In this document: positions 1-6,686 of the stretch, piece after piece | Layout of the letters: each line of letters starts with the position of its first letter | Position numbering within the stretch: position 1 is the stretch's first letter | Assembly: GCA_020025255.1 (NCBI GenBank) | Contig: JAHHSK010000034.1 | Location: forward strand, 1-20,849 | Reading direction: 5' to 3' | DNA: 20,849 bases | From: Ruthenibacterium sp. | GTDB lineage: Bacteria > Bacillota > Clostridia > Oscillospirales > Ruminococcaceae | The notes under the pieces: model-generated | Told to the model about the DNA's origin: nothing | The model's input: only the letters and a program-made list of their open reading frames with translations | Database searches by the model: none | Made by a program: the position numbers and the translations under genes

Positions 1-17
1 ACCGAGGGATTTACAAA

Positions 18-58
18 CGAAAAAAATCCCCTGTACACATCAGTGCACAGGGGATTTT
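18..58 (-). terminator. Rho-independent terminator of rpmB
   Basis: On the minus strand a long stem (arms 43-58 and 23-38, one A/C mismatch, loop 39-42) is followed by an uninterrupted T-run (complement of the A-run at 21-26). It lies just past the rpmB stop codon. On the plus strand the same hairpin ends in only TTTT, so it may also weakly stop transcription entering from the left edge. Confidence 0.9.
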
Positions 59-71
59 AATCCGTCTGAAA

Positions 72-260
72 TTACAGAGCACGGGTAACTTTACCCGAAC
101 GCATGCAACGGGTGCAGACGTGGATGTAACGGGGAGAACCGTCGACCATAGCTTTTACCCGCTTTACATTGGGCTTCCAAGCTCTGTTTGCACGTCTGTG
201 CGAGTGGGATATTTGGATACCGAAGCTCACGCCTTTCCCACAGCAATCACATTTAGCCAT
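72..260 (-). CDS. rpmB: Large ribosomal subunit protein bL28
   Basis: This is a 62-residue ribosomal protein L28, of normal length for the family, a component of the 50S subunit. It opens with MAKCDCCGKG and ends with the conserved block containing HVCTRCMRSGKV. The two CxxC pairs (Cys4/Cys7 region and CTRC near residue 49) mark it as the zinc-binding, cysteine-containing form of bL28; some bacteria carry a cysteine-free paralogue used under zinc limitation. The ATG at 260 is preceded by a strong GAGGAGG ribosome binding site (RC of 269-275) at a good distance. It is monocistronic, divergent from all other genes in the window, with its own promoter and terminator. Confidence 0.97.
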   Translation of the reverse strand: MAKCDCCGKGVSFGIQISHSHRRANRAWKPNVKRVKAMVDGSPRYIHVCTRCMRSGKVTRAL

Positions 261-293
261 CTACTGCACCTCCTCAATTCAAGTCACTATAGT

Positions 294-322
294 ATAATAT
301 CAAAAGTTTTATGAAAAAGCAA
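294..322 (-). promoter_or_regulatory. Sigma-A type promoter of rpmB
   Basis: Reading the minus strand, TTGCTT (322-317) is followed after 17 nt by TATTAT (299-294). An overlapping TATACT is an alternative -10. The site lies about 35-60 nt upstream of the rpmB start codon. The assignment rests on similarity to the consensus only. Confidence 0.7.
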
Positions 323-646
323 GATGTTTTGAAAAATAAATGCAAGTTATTTTTGTTTTTCGAGAAGAACGACGCGTTTTGAACGGAAAACATGCAAAAA
401 TCGCGAAGAAATCGGCCGGAAGCATACGTCGGATTTGCAAAAGGACGCAAGATATCGGAACCAATACGCCGAAGGAAGATCACGATGCATACCATAGGCG
501 GCTTACTTACCGTACTGCGCAAAGGCCAAATGAAAGGATACGGTATCTTCTTGGCAGACTGCTTTTCAGATAAGACGGCCACAGAAAAGAACCGAGATGG
601 GATAAATGCAAGAACAATGGAATAAACGTAAGAACTATGGTCGTGC
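323..646. other. Gene-free stretch between the divergent rpmB and M50 promoters
   Basis: Together with the two promoters, about 470 bp separate rpmB from the first plus-strand gene. The short open frames here (340-573, 392-625 on plus; 274-582 and others on minus) lack ribosome binding sites and resemble no family I know. I see no tRNA-like fold, riboswitch or strong hairpin. It may be a decayed gene or a regulatory region. Confidence 0.5.
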
Positions 647-675
647 TTGTGCTTTCAGCCGAAAAATGGTATGAT
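647..675 (+). promoter_or_regulatory. Promoter with extended -10 for the M50-scpAB operon
   Basis: TTGTGC (647-652) is followed after 17 nt by TATGAT (670-675), with a TG one base upstream of the -10 (667-668), giving an extended -10. It lies 60 nt upstream of the first start codon of the operon. Consensus matching only. Confidence 0.65.
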
Positions 676-734
676 AAATCATCTATAAGAATAGAAAAGA
701 AGGCTGTATATTGGAATAAAGGAGAATCCAAAAT

Positions 735-1391
735 ATGAACTGGGATATGCTTGCGCTGTATGTGGCGCGTGCGGCTGCGATGCTGACAGCGATTCCGCTG
801 CATGAATCGGCACATGCGTGGATGTCTGACCGTTTGGGTGATTCGACAGCAAAGCGCATGGGGCGTCTTTCGATGAATCCGGCACATCATTTCGATCTGT
901 TTGGTGCGCTGTGTATGATCCTGACGGGGTTCGGCTGGGCCAAGCCTGTGCCGATTGCGGCAACGTCAAACTTTCGCAATCCGCGCCGCGATATGGCCTT
1001 ATCTGCGGCAGCAGGGCCTGTATCGAACCTTCTTATGGCATGGGTGTGCATGTGCTTTTATAAATTGGTGTTTTATCTTGCCCCGATTACGCTGGCGTGG
1101 AACTTTATAGGGGAAGTACTGTTTCAAATGGTGCTTGTGAATATTACACTGGCTGTTTTCAATCTTCTTCCGGTACCGCCGCTGGACGGTTCGCGCATTG
1201 CAACCGCTTTTCTTCCGCCGCACCTTTATTTTGGCATCATGAGATATGAACGTTATATTATGTTTGGACTGTTTATCGTATTGATGACAGGGATGCTGGA
1301 TCGCCCCTTGCGCATCGTCAATGGGACAGTATGGAGACTGCTGGTGCACACGACGGGCTTTATAGAGTGGATCTTGAAAGCAGTTTGGTAA
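735..1391 (+). CDS. M50 family (site-2-protease-like) membrane metalloprotease
   Basis: This 218-residue polytopic membrane protein belongs to the short bacterial site-2-protease group (YwhC-like). The zinc motif HExxH is at residues 23-27 (HESAH), inside the first hydrophobic segment. The second active-site element, LLPVPPLDGS, has its Asp at residue 151. The conserved blocks GWAKPVP (67-73) and AAAGPVSN (91-98) are also typical, and several hydrophobic segments follow (about 92-145 and 172-190). The family cleaves substrates within the membrane; the substrate here is unknown. The ATG is supported by GGAG at 721-724. It is the first gene of the operon, 27 nt before scpA, an arrangement often seen in Firmicutes. 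Confidence 0.92.
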   Translation: MNWDMLALYVARAAAMLTAIPLHESAHAWMSDRLGDSTAKRMGRLSMNPAHHFDLFGALCMILTGFGWAKPVPIAATSNFRNPRRDMALSAAAGPVSNLLMAWVCMCFYKLVFYLAPITLAWNFIGEVLFQMVLVNITLAVFNLLPVPPLDGSRIATAFLPPHLYFGIMRYERYIMFGLFIVLMTGMLDRPLRIVNGTVWRLLVHTTGFIEWILKAVW

Positions 1392-1418
1392 GCGGAAAAA
1401 ATAGGAGTTTGGAACGCA

Positions 1419-2126
1419 ATGGAACAAATTACATTCAAACTGGAAGAGTTCGAGGGACCGCTGGATTTGCTGCTGCACCTGATTACCCAAAATAAAATGA
1501 ATATCTATGATATCGAAATCGTGCAGCTGATCGACCAGTATGTTTCGATCGTGAACCGTCTTCCGGCGCATCAAATGGAAAGTGCAAGTGAATTCATCGA
1601 GATGGCGGCACGCCTGGTGCAGATGAAATCGTATTTTCTTCTGCCGAAAAGTGAAGAGGCAGAGCGCATCCGCGAAGAACTGACCGGCATGCTGATCGAA
1701 TACAGCGCATGTAAGCGCGCTGCACAGCAGCTGCAGGAACTTTCTGAACAGGTCGATCATACGGTGCGCCCGCCTATGGAAATGGAATTTGATGAAAAAT
1801 ACCAGCTGCGGCATGATATTTCGCTGCTGGAACAGGCCTATGCCGCAGTGGAAGGACGAAGCAGACGCAGGCAGGAGCCCTTGCAGCAAACCTTTGAACC
1901 GCTTACAACAGCACCGTTCGTTTCGGTGACATCGCGCATCATCCATGTTCTGCGCGGGCTGATGACGGGAAGGGTGCAGCGCTTGCGGGAGCTTTTTGTG
2001 AAAGGCGGCAGCCGCAGCCAAACGGTGGCAACCTTTCTGGCTGTCTTGGAGCTTGTGCGCGCAGGGCGTATCGTGATCAATGAAGATGAATCGCTGAGCA
2101 TGAAAAAAAGAACTCGCGGGAACTGA
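1419..2126 (+). CDS. scpA: Segregation and condensation protein A
   Basis: This 235-residue protein is the kleisin subunit of the SMC-ScpAB condensin, which organises and separates replicated chromosomes. The N-terminus carries the hallmark EEFEGPLDLLLHLI block (about residues 8-22) that contacts the SMC neck. A long helical middle follows, and the C-terminal part (about 165-230) is the winged-helix region that contacts the SMC ATPase head. Length is normal for the family. The start is supported by AGGAG at 1403-1407. It is followed after 19 nt by scpB, its obligate partner, as in most Firmicutes. Confidence 0.96.
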   Translation: MEQITFKLEEFEGPLDLLLHLITQNKMNIYDIEIVQLIDQYVSIVNRLPAHQMESASEFIEMAARLVQMKSYFLLPKSEEAERIREELTGMLIEYSACKRAAQQLQELSEQVDHTVRPPMEMEFDEKYQLRHDISLLEQAYAAVEGRSRRRQEPLQQTFEPLTTAPFVSVTSRIIHVLRGLMTGRVQRLRELFVKGGSRSQTVATFLAVLELVRAGRIVINEDESLSMKKRTRGN

Positions 2127-2145
2127 TGCAAGGACAGGAGGAAGT

Positions 2146-2700
2146 ATGGAATTCAAGGAAATCAAAGCGGCGACGGAGGCCATGCTGTTTGCACATGGCG
2201 AGCCGGTGTCGGCACAGCGTATTGCAGAAGTGCTGGAACTCGATAGTGAAGAAGTAACACGGGTTCTGTATGTTCTGCGCGATGAATACGATGCGGCAGA
2301 TCGAGGCATCGAACTGCTGCACTTGGAAGAAAAGTGGCAGCTGGCAACGAAATCGGCCTGCGGGAAGTATGTGAAAACCATTTTGGATAAGCGGCGCAAT
2401 ACGCCGCTTTCCCCTGCTGCGCTGGAAGTGCTGGCGATCATTGCATATAATCAGCCGGTTTCTCGTTCCTTTATTGAACAGGTGCGCGGAGTGGATTCCT
2501 CCTCTACGGTGCATAAGCTGGTGCAGAAGGGGCTGATTGAAGAAGCCGGGCGTTTGGATCTGCCGGGAAGACCGATTGCCTTTGCAACAACCGATACATT
2601 TTTGCGCACCTTCGGGCTTACTTCACTGGCAGGGCTGCCGCCGCTGCACAGTGAAGCTGCGGAAAGCCTGCCGGACAGCCGTCAGGAAGGGGATGCGTAA
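2146..2700 (+). CDS. scpB: Segregation and condensation protein B
   Basis: This 184-residue protein is the dimeric winged-helix (KITE) subunit that binds the ScpA linker in the SMC complex. Typical segments are visible: an N-terminal KAATEAMLFAHGEPVS block, the central LSPAALEVLAIIAYNQPVSR motif (about residues 86-105), and RGVDSSSTVHKLVQKGLIEE followed by GRPIAFATTDTFLRTFGL. The start is preceded by AGGAGG just upstream of 2146. The stop codon overlaps the start of the next gene (TAATG at 2698-2702), which suggests translational coupling. Confidence 0.96.
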   Translation: MEFKEIKAATEAMLFAHGEPVSAQRIAEVLELDSEEVTRVLYVLRDEYDAADRGIELLHLEEKWQLATKSACGKYVKTILDKRRNTPLSPAALEVLAIIAYNQPVSRSFIEQVRGVDSSSTVHKLVQKGLIEEAGRLDLPGRPIAFATTDTFLRTFGLTSLAGLPPLHSEAAESLPDSRQEGDA

Positions 2701-3356
2701 TGCATATTTTGGGAGCGGTACTGCTTTGGCTGCTTTTGGGGCTTCTTCTTTTGGCGGTTCTGGCGCTTATTGTGCCGCTGGGGCTGGAACTTGAATATAA
2801 AGAAGGCAGGCTCGCGGTAAGGCTTTGCCTGTTCGGAATTGCCGTTCCGATTTATCCCCGCGCGGAAACAACGGCAAAGCACAGGGCAGGGAAAAAAGAA
2901 AAAAAGCAGGAAAAAGAACCGAAGGAACCAACCGATACAAACAGTAAAAAGAAAAAGCTTTCGCTTGAAGAGATCAAAGCGGTTTTCGAGGCAGCGGGCC
3001 ATTTTATGAAACGGGTTTTCCGTGCGCTGCATATTACGAAAATCATTCTGATCATTCCCGTACAGGACGAGGACGCCGCCAAAACAGCACTGCGCTGTGC
3101 CGAGGTGCAGGCGGGCGTCGGCGCAGCAGCGGCGTTTTTCAATAATTTTTTGCATCTGCGCTTTGAATGTGTGCATATTCTTCCGAATTTTACCGGAGAT
3201 ATCAAGGCGGGACCATATTTCTCTTGTAAAGTGAGTGCGTTACCGATTATAATGATAACAGCGGCCGTGTACGCTGTCATTCGGCTGAAGGACAAGCTCC
3301 CTGCAAAGCAGGAAAGTGCGGACAAAACGATGAATCAGTTGGAGGGATTGAAATGA
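2700..3356 (+). CDS. DUF2953 membrane-anchored protein (YtfI-like)
   Basis: This 218-residue protein has an N-terminal transmembrane helix (about residues 3-28, Leu/Ala-rich), then a Lys/Glu-rich charged linker (about 58-90) and a DUF2953-like C-terminal part. A second hydrophobic stretch lies near 180-197. The family has no assigned biochemical activity. In Bacillus subtilis the homologue ytfI sits directly before ytfJ (gerW), as here, so a role linked to sporulation or germination is plausible but inferred from context. It overlaps scpB by one base, and its stop overlaps the gerW start (ATGA, 3353-3356). Family assignment rests on position and overall architecture more than on sharp motifs. 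Confidence 0.8.
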   Translation: MHILGAVLLWLLLGLLLLAVLALIVPLGLELEYKEGRLAVRLCLFGIAVPIYPRAETTAKHRAGKKEKKQEKEPKEPTDTNSKKKKLSLEEIKAVFEAAGHFMKRVFRALHITKIILIIPVQDEDAAKTALRCAEVQAGVGAAAAFFNNFLHLRFECVHILPNFTGDIKAGPYFSCKVSALPIIMITAAVYAVIRLKDKLPAKQESADKTMNQLEGLK

Positions 3357-3790
3357 GCCAGCATCCGATTGAGGGACTCATGGGAGTGACTCTCGAAAAA
3401 ATAAAAAGCATGGTGGATTCCAATACGATTATCGGAAACCCCATTCATCTGGAAGACGGGACAACCGTTTTGCCGGTATCAAAGGTTACGTTTGGATTTG
3501 CTTCCGGAGGATCGGATTTTCCGACAAAGACAACAAAGGATCTGTTCGGCGGCGGCAGCGGTGCCGGGGTTACGATCCAGCCGGTGGCGTTCCTTATCAG
3601 CCATAACGGAAATGTCCGGCTTTTGCAGCTTTCGGATACCACAACAAGCCTGGATCGGGCAATCAGTCTGCTGCCGGAATTGGTCGATCAGGTGACATCT
3701 CTGGTGGACAGCCGCAAAAAAGAGCAGCGTCAGCAGGATGAAAAGCTGGCGCAGGCCATGAAAGAAACAATACAAACCAAAACGGAGTAA
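3353..3790 (+). CDS. gerW: GerW family sporulation protein (YtfJ)
   Basis: This 145-residue protein matches the YtfJ/GerW family. The N-terminal HPIEGLMGVTLEKIKSMVDS and the segment GNPI...DGTTVLPVSKVTFGFASGG are characteristic. A Gly-rich loop (GGGSGAG, about residues 66-72) is followed by the QPVAFLISHNGNVRLLQL strand block. In Bacillus, GerW is a forespore-made protein needed for germination with some germinants. The C-terminus is a charged Lys/Gln-rich helix. It is translationally coupled to the DUF2953 gene, with GGAGGG just upstream of the ATG. Its presence supports a spore-forming host. Confidence 0.92.
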   Translation: MSQHPIEGLMGVTLEKIKSMVDSNTIIGNPIHLEDGTTVLPVSKVTFGFASGGSDFPTKTTKDLFGGGSGAGVTIQPVAFLISHNGNVRLLQLSDTTTSLDRAISLLPELVDQVTSLVDSRKKEQRQQDEKLAQAMKETIQTKTE

Positions 3791-3792
3791 AC

Positions 3793-3822
3793 GAAATTGC
3801 CGGAAAGCCTTGCGGCGATTTC
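3793..3822 (+). other. Intergenic hairpin between gerW and the pseudouridine synthase gene
   Basis: A 10-bp stem (arms 3793-3802 and 3813-3822, one G-U wobble) with a 10-nt loop lies directly after the gerW stop codon. No U-tract follows, so it is not a standard intrinsic terminator. It could be a weak attenuator or an mRNA-stabilising or processing element. Confidence 0.45.
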
Positions 3823-3841
3823 ATAAGAAAAAGGAGTAAAC

Positions 3842-4708
3842 ATGCGCGACGTACGAATCCAGAAAGTCTTGGCCGAACAGGGGGTCTGTTCGCGCCGTGC
3901 GGCAGAACAGCTGATCCGGGAAGGACGTGTGAAACTGAACGGACGCCCGGTTTCCGTAGGGGATAAAATGGATACGGTGAAAGACCGGCTTTCGGTCGAT
4001 AACCAAGCTATCTATGTGCCCAAAAAACAAGAAAAATATTATTATATGATGCACAAGCCCCGCGGCTATATCACGACCACCAGCGATGAACGGGGCCGAA
4101 AGACCGTTATGGATCTTTTGGGTAATGACGTGAAGGCTCGTGTTTATCCGGTGGGACGTCTTGATAAAGACAGCGAAGGGCTTTTGCTGCTGACAAACGA
4201 CGGGGAATTTGCCAATCTGCTGACGCACCCCAGCCATGGCGTATCGAAGCTTTACCGTGTTACCGTGCGCCCGCACGCGACGGAAGAACAGATCGTGGCA
4301 CTGACGGATGGTGTGGTGCTGGATGATGGCTCCAAAACGCTGCCTGCGGTGATCCATATCGTGACAGATGAACCGGAGCGCACCGTTATGGAAATGACGA
4401 TCCGCGAAGGAAAAAACCGCCAGATCCGCCGCATGTGTGAAGCGGTGGGGCTGGATGTGATCCGTCTGCGCCGCTCGGCACTGGGGGCTGTCAAGCTTGG
4501 GATGCTTCAGCCGGGGCAGTACCGCGAATTGACAAAGCAGGAACTGGTGGCGCTGCGCACTGCGGCAACACGCGGAAAAACTACGGCCACCATAGCTAAA
4601 AACACCGAACGAAATGCCGTTCGCAAAAACACACAGGCAAGCCGGCATCCTCGTGCGCCCAAGGGTGTTGTTGCGGCAAAGAAAAAATATGGCGGATATC
4701 CCCGCTGA
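3842..4708 (+). CDS. rluB: 16S/23S rRNA pseudouridine synthase, RsuA/RluB family
   Basis: This 288-residue enzyme would isomerise a specific uridine in rRNA to pseudouridine. Residues about 4-50 form an S4 RNA-binding domain (RIQKVLAEQGVCSRRAAEQLI). The catalytic motif GRLDKDSEGLLLLTNDGE contains the catalytic Asp at residue 108. HKPRGYITT (71-79) and the closing EGKNRQIRRM motif are also present. Most RluB homologues target 23S rRNA; RsuA targets 16S, and sequence alone does not fully separate them. The last 45 residues (about 244-288) are a basic, low-complexity tail. AAAAAGGAG upstream of 3842 supports the start. It is last in the block, 51 nt after gerW. Confidence 0.92.
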   Translation: MRDVRIQKVLAEQGVCSRRAAEQLIREGRVKLNGRPVSVGDKMDTVKDRLSVDNQAIYVPKKQEKYYYMMHKPRGYITTTSDERGRKTVMDLLGNDVKARVYPVGRLDKDSEGLLLLTNDGEFANLLTHPSHGVSKLYRVTVRPHATEEQIVALTDGVVLDDGSKTLPAVIHIVTDEPERTVMEMTIREGKNRQIRRMCEAVGLDVIRLRRSALGAVKLGMLQPGQYRELTKQELVALRTAATRGKTTATIAKNTERNAVRKNTQASRHPRAPKGVVAAKKKYGGYPR

Positions 4709-4825
4709 ACGACGGGTTTTCGCGAAAAAGCAGAGCGGAAAAATAAAAAAATCGCATTTCATCTGTTTTTGGACGGGAAAAATGAAAATCAAGCAATTAT
4801 TTTGCGGAAAATCGTGTAAGAATAC

Positions 4826-4854
4826 TTGTTATTGATTTCACGAAATAGTATAAT
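4826..4854 (+). promoter_or_regulatory. Strong sigma-A type promoter of the biotin-carboxyltransferase operon
   Basis: TTGTTA (4826-4831), a 17-nt spacer and a perfect TATAAT (4849-4854) lie 42 nt upstream of the first start codon. The surrounding DNA is AT-rich compared with the genes. This is the best promoter match in the window and fits a highly expressed metabolic operon. Confidence 0.8.
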
Positions 4855-4896
4855 AAAGTTAATTTCGGAATTTTTTTAAATGCAGGAGGGCTGTTA

Positions 4897-6228
4897 ATGG
4901 CTATCGCAACAACCGGCAAGGATGTACTTGCCAATTTCTTCGACGAAGGTGCATACAGTGCGCTGTACGCACAGGGCGCTGTAACTGCTGCTTTCGGCAG
5001 CGCAAACGGCACCCCCGTTTATGCTGTGTGCCAAACGGGCGCAGCTGTAGCCGCAAAGGATACCGAGAAAATCGTAAAGGTTCTTGATATGGCGGCAAAA
5101 ACGGGCAATCCCGTCGTTACATTTTATAATTCGGTGGGCGCAAAAATTGAAGAAGGTCTTGCGGCACTTTCCGGCAGCGCCGCTGTGGCAGCAGCCGTTG
5201 CAAAGATTTCCGGCGTTGTGCCGCAGATCGCGGTGGTAACCGGCGTGTGCGGCGCGGGCTCCGCCTTGGCAGCGGCATCGGCCGATATCTGCATTGTCAG
5301 CAAAGAAGGCGAACTGTTCCTGACCGCGCCGTTTACATCGGCAGCAGCAGGCGATAAGCTGGAAGGGGCAGGCAGCGCAGAGTTTGCGGCAAAAGCAGGT
5401 GTGGCATCGATCGTTGTAGAAAATGCAGAGCAGGCAGCGAAAAAGGCAGCCGAGCTTGTGGGGCTTCTGCCCGCAAACAATCTTTCCTCTCCTGCTGTGT
5501 TTGAACCGGCAGAACCGGTGGCAGCATTGAATCTTGCAAAATACTGTGCTGCTGAAGCGGCTGCAAGCATGATCGACGCAGGCAGTGCGATTGAATTGTA
5601 TGCCGGCTACGGAAAAAGCGTGTACACAGCACTGGCTACCGTTGCGGGCAATGTGGTGGGCGTAGTAGCAACCGAAGGAGCCGAGGCCGGCCTGTGCCGC
5701 GTCTGCGTTTCCAAGACAGCACGTTTTGTCCGCCTGTGTGATGCATTCAGCATCCCGGTCGTTACGGTGATCAACACGGATGGATTTGTTAAGAGCGCTT
5801 CGGATGATCAGGCAGGCGGGCTGCGCGAGGCAGCACGTCTTGCCGGGACGTATGCCGATGCAACCACGGCAAAGGTAGCAGTTATCACAGGCAAGGCTGT
5901 GGGTGTTGCTTATACGGCACTGGCAAACGCCGATTTGACGATCGCAGTGGAGGGCTGCACAGTTGCTCCGCTTGATCCGAAGGCGGCAGTTACCGTTTTG
6001 TATAAAGAAGAACTGGATAACGGAACCAATATTGCTGCGGATACAGCGCGTCTTGCTGCAAAATACGCAGCAGAAGAATGCAGTGCAGCAGCTGCAGTGC
6101 AGGCAGGGCTTGCGGATGTGGCGGTTGCGCCCGCAGGTGTGCGCGGGGCGCTTGTCAGCGCACTGGATATGCTTTCCACCAAGCGTACACAGCGTCTGCC
6201 GAAAAAACACGGCAACATGTCTCTGTAA
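4897..6228 (+). CDS. Divergent carboxyl transferase domain protein (MmdA / transcarboxylase 12S-like)
   Basis: This 443-residue, extremely Ala-rich protein has the two-lobed crotonase fold pattern of acyl-CoA carboxyltransferases (MmdA, PccB, transcarboxylase 12S). The N-lobe shows VVTFYNSVGAKIEEGL (about 73-88), SGVVPQIAVVTGVCGAGSAL and a LPANN segment. The C-lobe shows VSKTARFVRLCDAFSIPVVT, then DGF and ITGKAVGVAYTALANADL. Several positions differ from the usual family motifs: GGAR is VGAK, GPCAGGA is GVCGAGS, PGF is DGF, and the KAYGGAY-type motif is KAVGVAY. It is also shorter than the usual ~500 residues. It may therefore bind a different CoA ester, or be partly or wholly structural. AGGAGGG precedes the ATG. 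First gene of a three-gene operon, followed by its probable biotin carrier. Confidence 0.82.
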   Translation: MAIATTGKDVLANFFDEGAYSALYAQGAVTAAFGSANGTPVYAVCQTGAAVAAKDTEKIVKVLDMAAKTGNPVVTFYNSVGAKIEEGLAALSGSAAVAAAVAKISGVVPQIAVVTGVCGAGSALAAASADICIVSKEGELFLTAPFTSAAAGDKLEGAGSAEFAAKAGVASIVVENAEQAAKKAAELVGLLPANNLSSPAVFEPAEPVAALNLAKYCAAEAAASMIDAGSAIELYAGYGKSVYTALATVAGNVVGVVATEGAEAGLCRVCVSKTARFVRLCDAFSIPVVTVINTDGFVKSASDDQAGGLREAARLAGTYADATTAKVAVITGKAVGVAYTALANADLTIAVEGCTVAPLDPKAAVTVLYKEELDNGTNIAADTARLAAKYAAEECSAAAAVQAGLADVAVAPAGVRGALVSALDMLSTKRTQRLPKKHGNMSL

Positions 6229-6266
6229 TTGAAAATTTAAACGATCATAAACAGGAGGATACCTCA

Positions 6267-6668
6267 ATGAAAACTTTCAATATCACCGTGAACGGCACCG
6301 CTTACAGTGTCACCGTTGAAGAGACCGCAGGCGGCGCAGCAGCCCCCGTGGCGGCAGCACCGGCACCCGCAGCAGCACCTGCACCGGCTGCAGCTCCGGC
6401 TCCGGCAGCAGCACCCGCACCCGCAGCAGCCCCGGCCGCAGCGGGCAGCACCGGCGCAGTTGTAGTCAGCGCGCCGATGCCCGGCAATATTCTGGATGTG
6501 AAGGTCGCTGTCGGCGATTCGGTCAAGGCGGGCGACGTTTTGTGCATTTTGGAAGCAATGAAGATGGAAAATGAAATCGTTGCTCCGCAGGATGGCACGA
6601 TTGCTTCTGTAAACTGCCGCAAGGGCGACGTTGTAAACGTTGGCGATATGCTTGTTTCCTTGAACTAA
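6267..6668 (+). CDS. Biotin carboxyl carrier protein with Ala/Pro linker
   Basis: This 133-residue carrier has a short N-terminal strand region (1-20), an Ala/Pro linker (about 22-59) and a C-terminal biotinyl domain (about 63-133). The biotinylation motif EAMKMEN places the biotinyl lysine at residue 99. APMPGN (69-74) and the closing GDVVNVGDMLV strand are typical. It shuttles CO2 between the two neighbouring carboxyltransferases and resembles the 1.3S subunit of transcarboxylase and the gamma/delta-type carriers of decarboxylases. The ATG at 6267 is chosen because AGGAGG at 6253-6258 precedes it. The open frame reaches back to 6078, but that part only shadows the preceding gene. Confidence 0.95.
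   Translation: MKTFNITVNGTAYSVTVEETAGGAAAPVAAAPAPAAAPAPAAAPAPAAAPAPAAAPAAAGSTGAVVVSAPMPGNILDVKVAVGDSVKAGDVLCILEAMKMENEIVAPQDGTIASVNCRKGDVVNVGDMLVSLN
6351..6440 (+). repeat. 18-nt-period repeat encoding an Ala/Pro hexapeptide linker
   Basis: Within the carrier gene, residues 29-52 are four perfect AAAPAP hexapeptides, followed by one imperfect copy to residue 58. The DNA copies are not identical at third positions (gcc/gca/gct, ccg/ccc/cct all occur), so the repeat is conserved at the protein level rather than being a fresh DNA expansion. Such linkers give the biotin arm reach. Confidence 0.85.
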
Positions 6669-6686
6669 ACAGAGAGGTGAACGATT

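Noticed and set aside
340..625. Two overlapping 77-codon plus-strand frames upstream of the M50 gene
   Set aside because: No ribosome binding site, no recognisable motif, and they overlap each other in different frames.
999..2441. 480-codon minus-strand open frame opposite the M50 and scpA genes
   Set aside because: No motif, an unlikely composition, and complete overlap with well-supported genes.
4709..4825. Possible terminator after the pseudouridine synthase gene
   Set aside because: Several weak AT-rich inverted repeats are present, but none has both a stable stem and a T-tract.
6078..6266. Upstream extension of the biotin carrier frame
   Set aside because: It overlaps the preceding carboxyltransferase gene; the AGGAGG-preceded ATG at 6267 gives a normal-length carrier.
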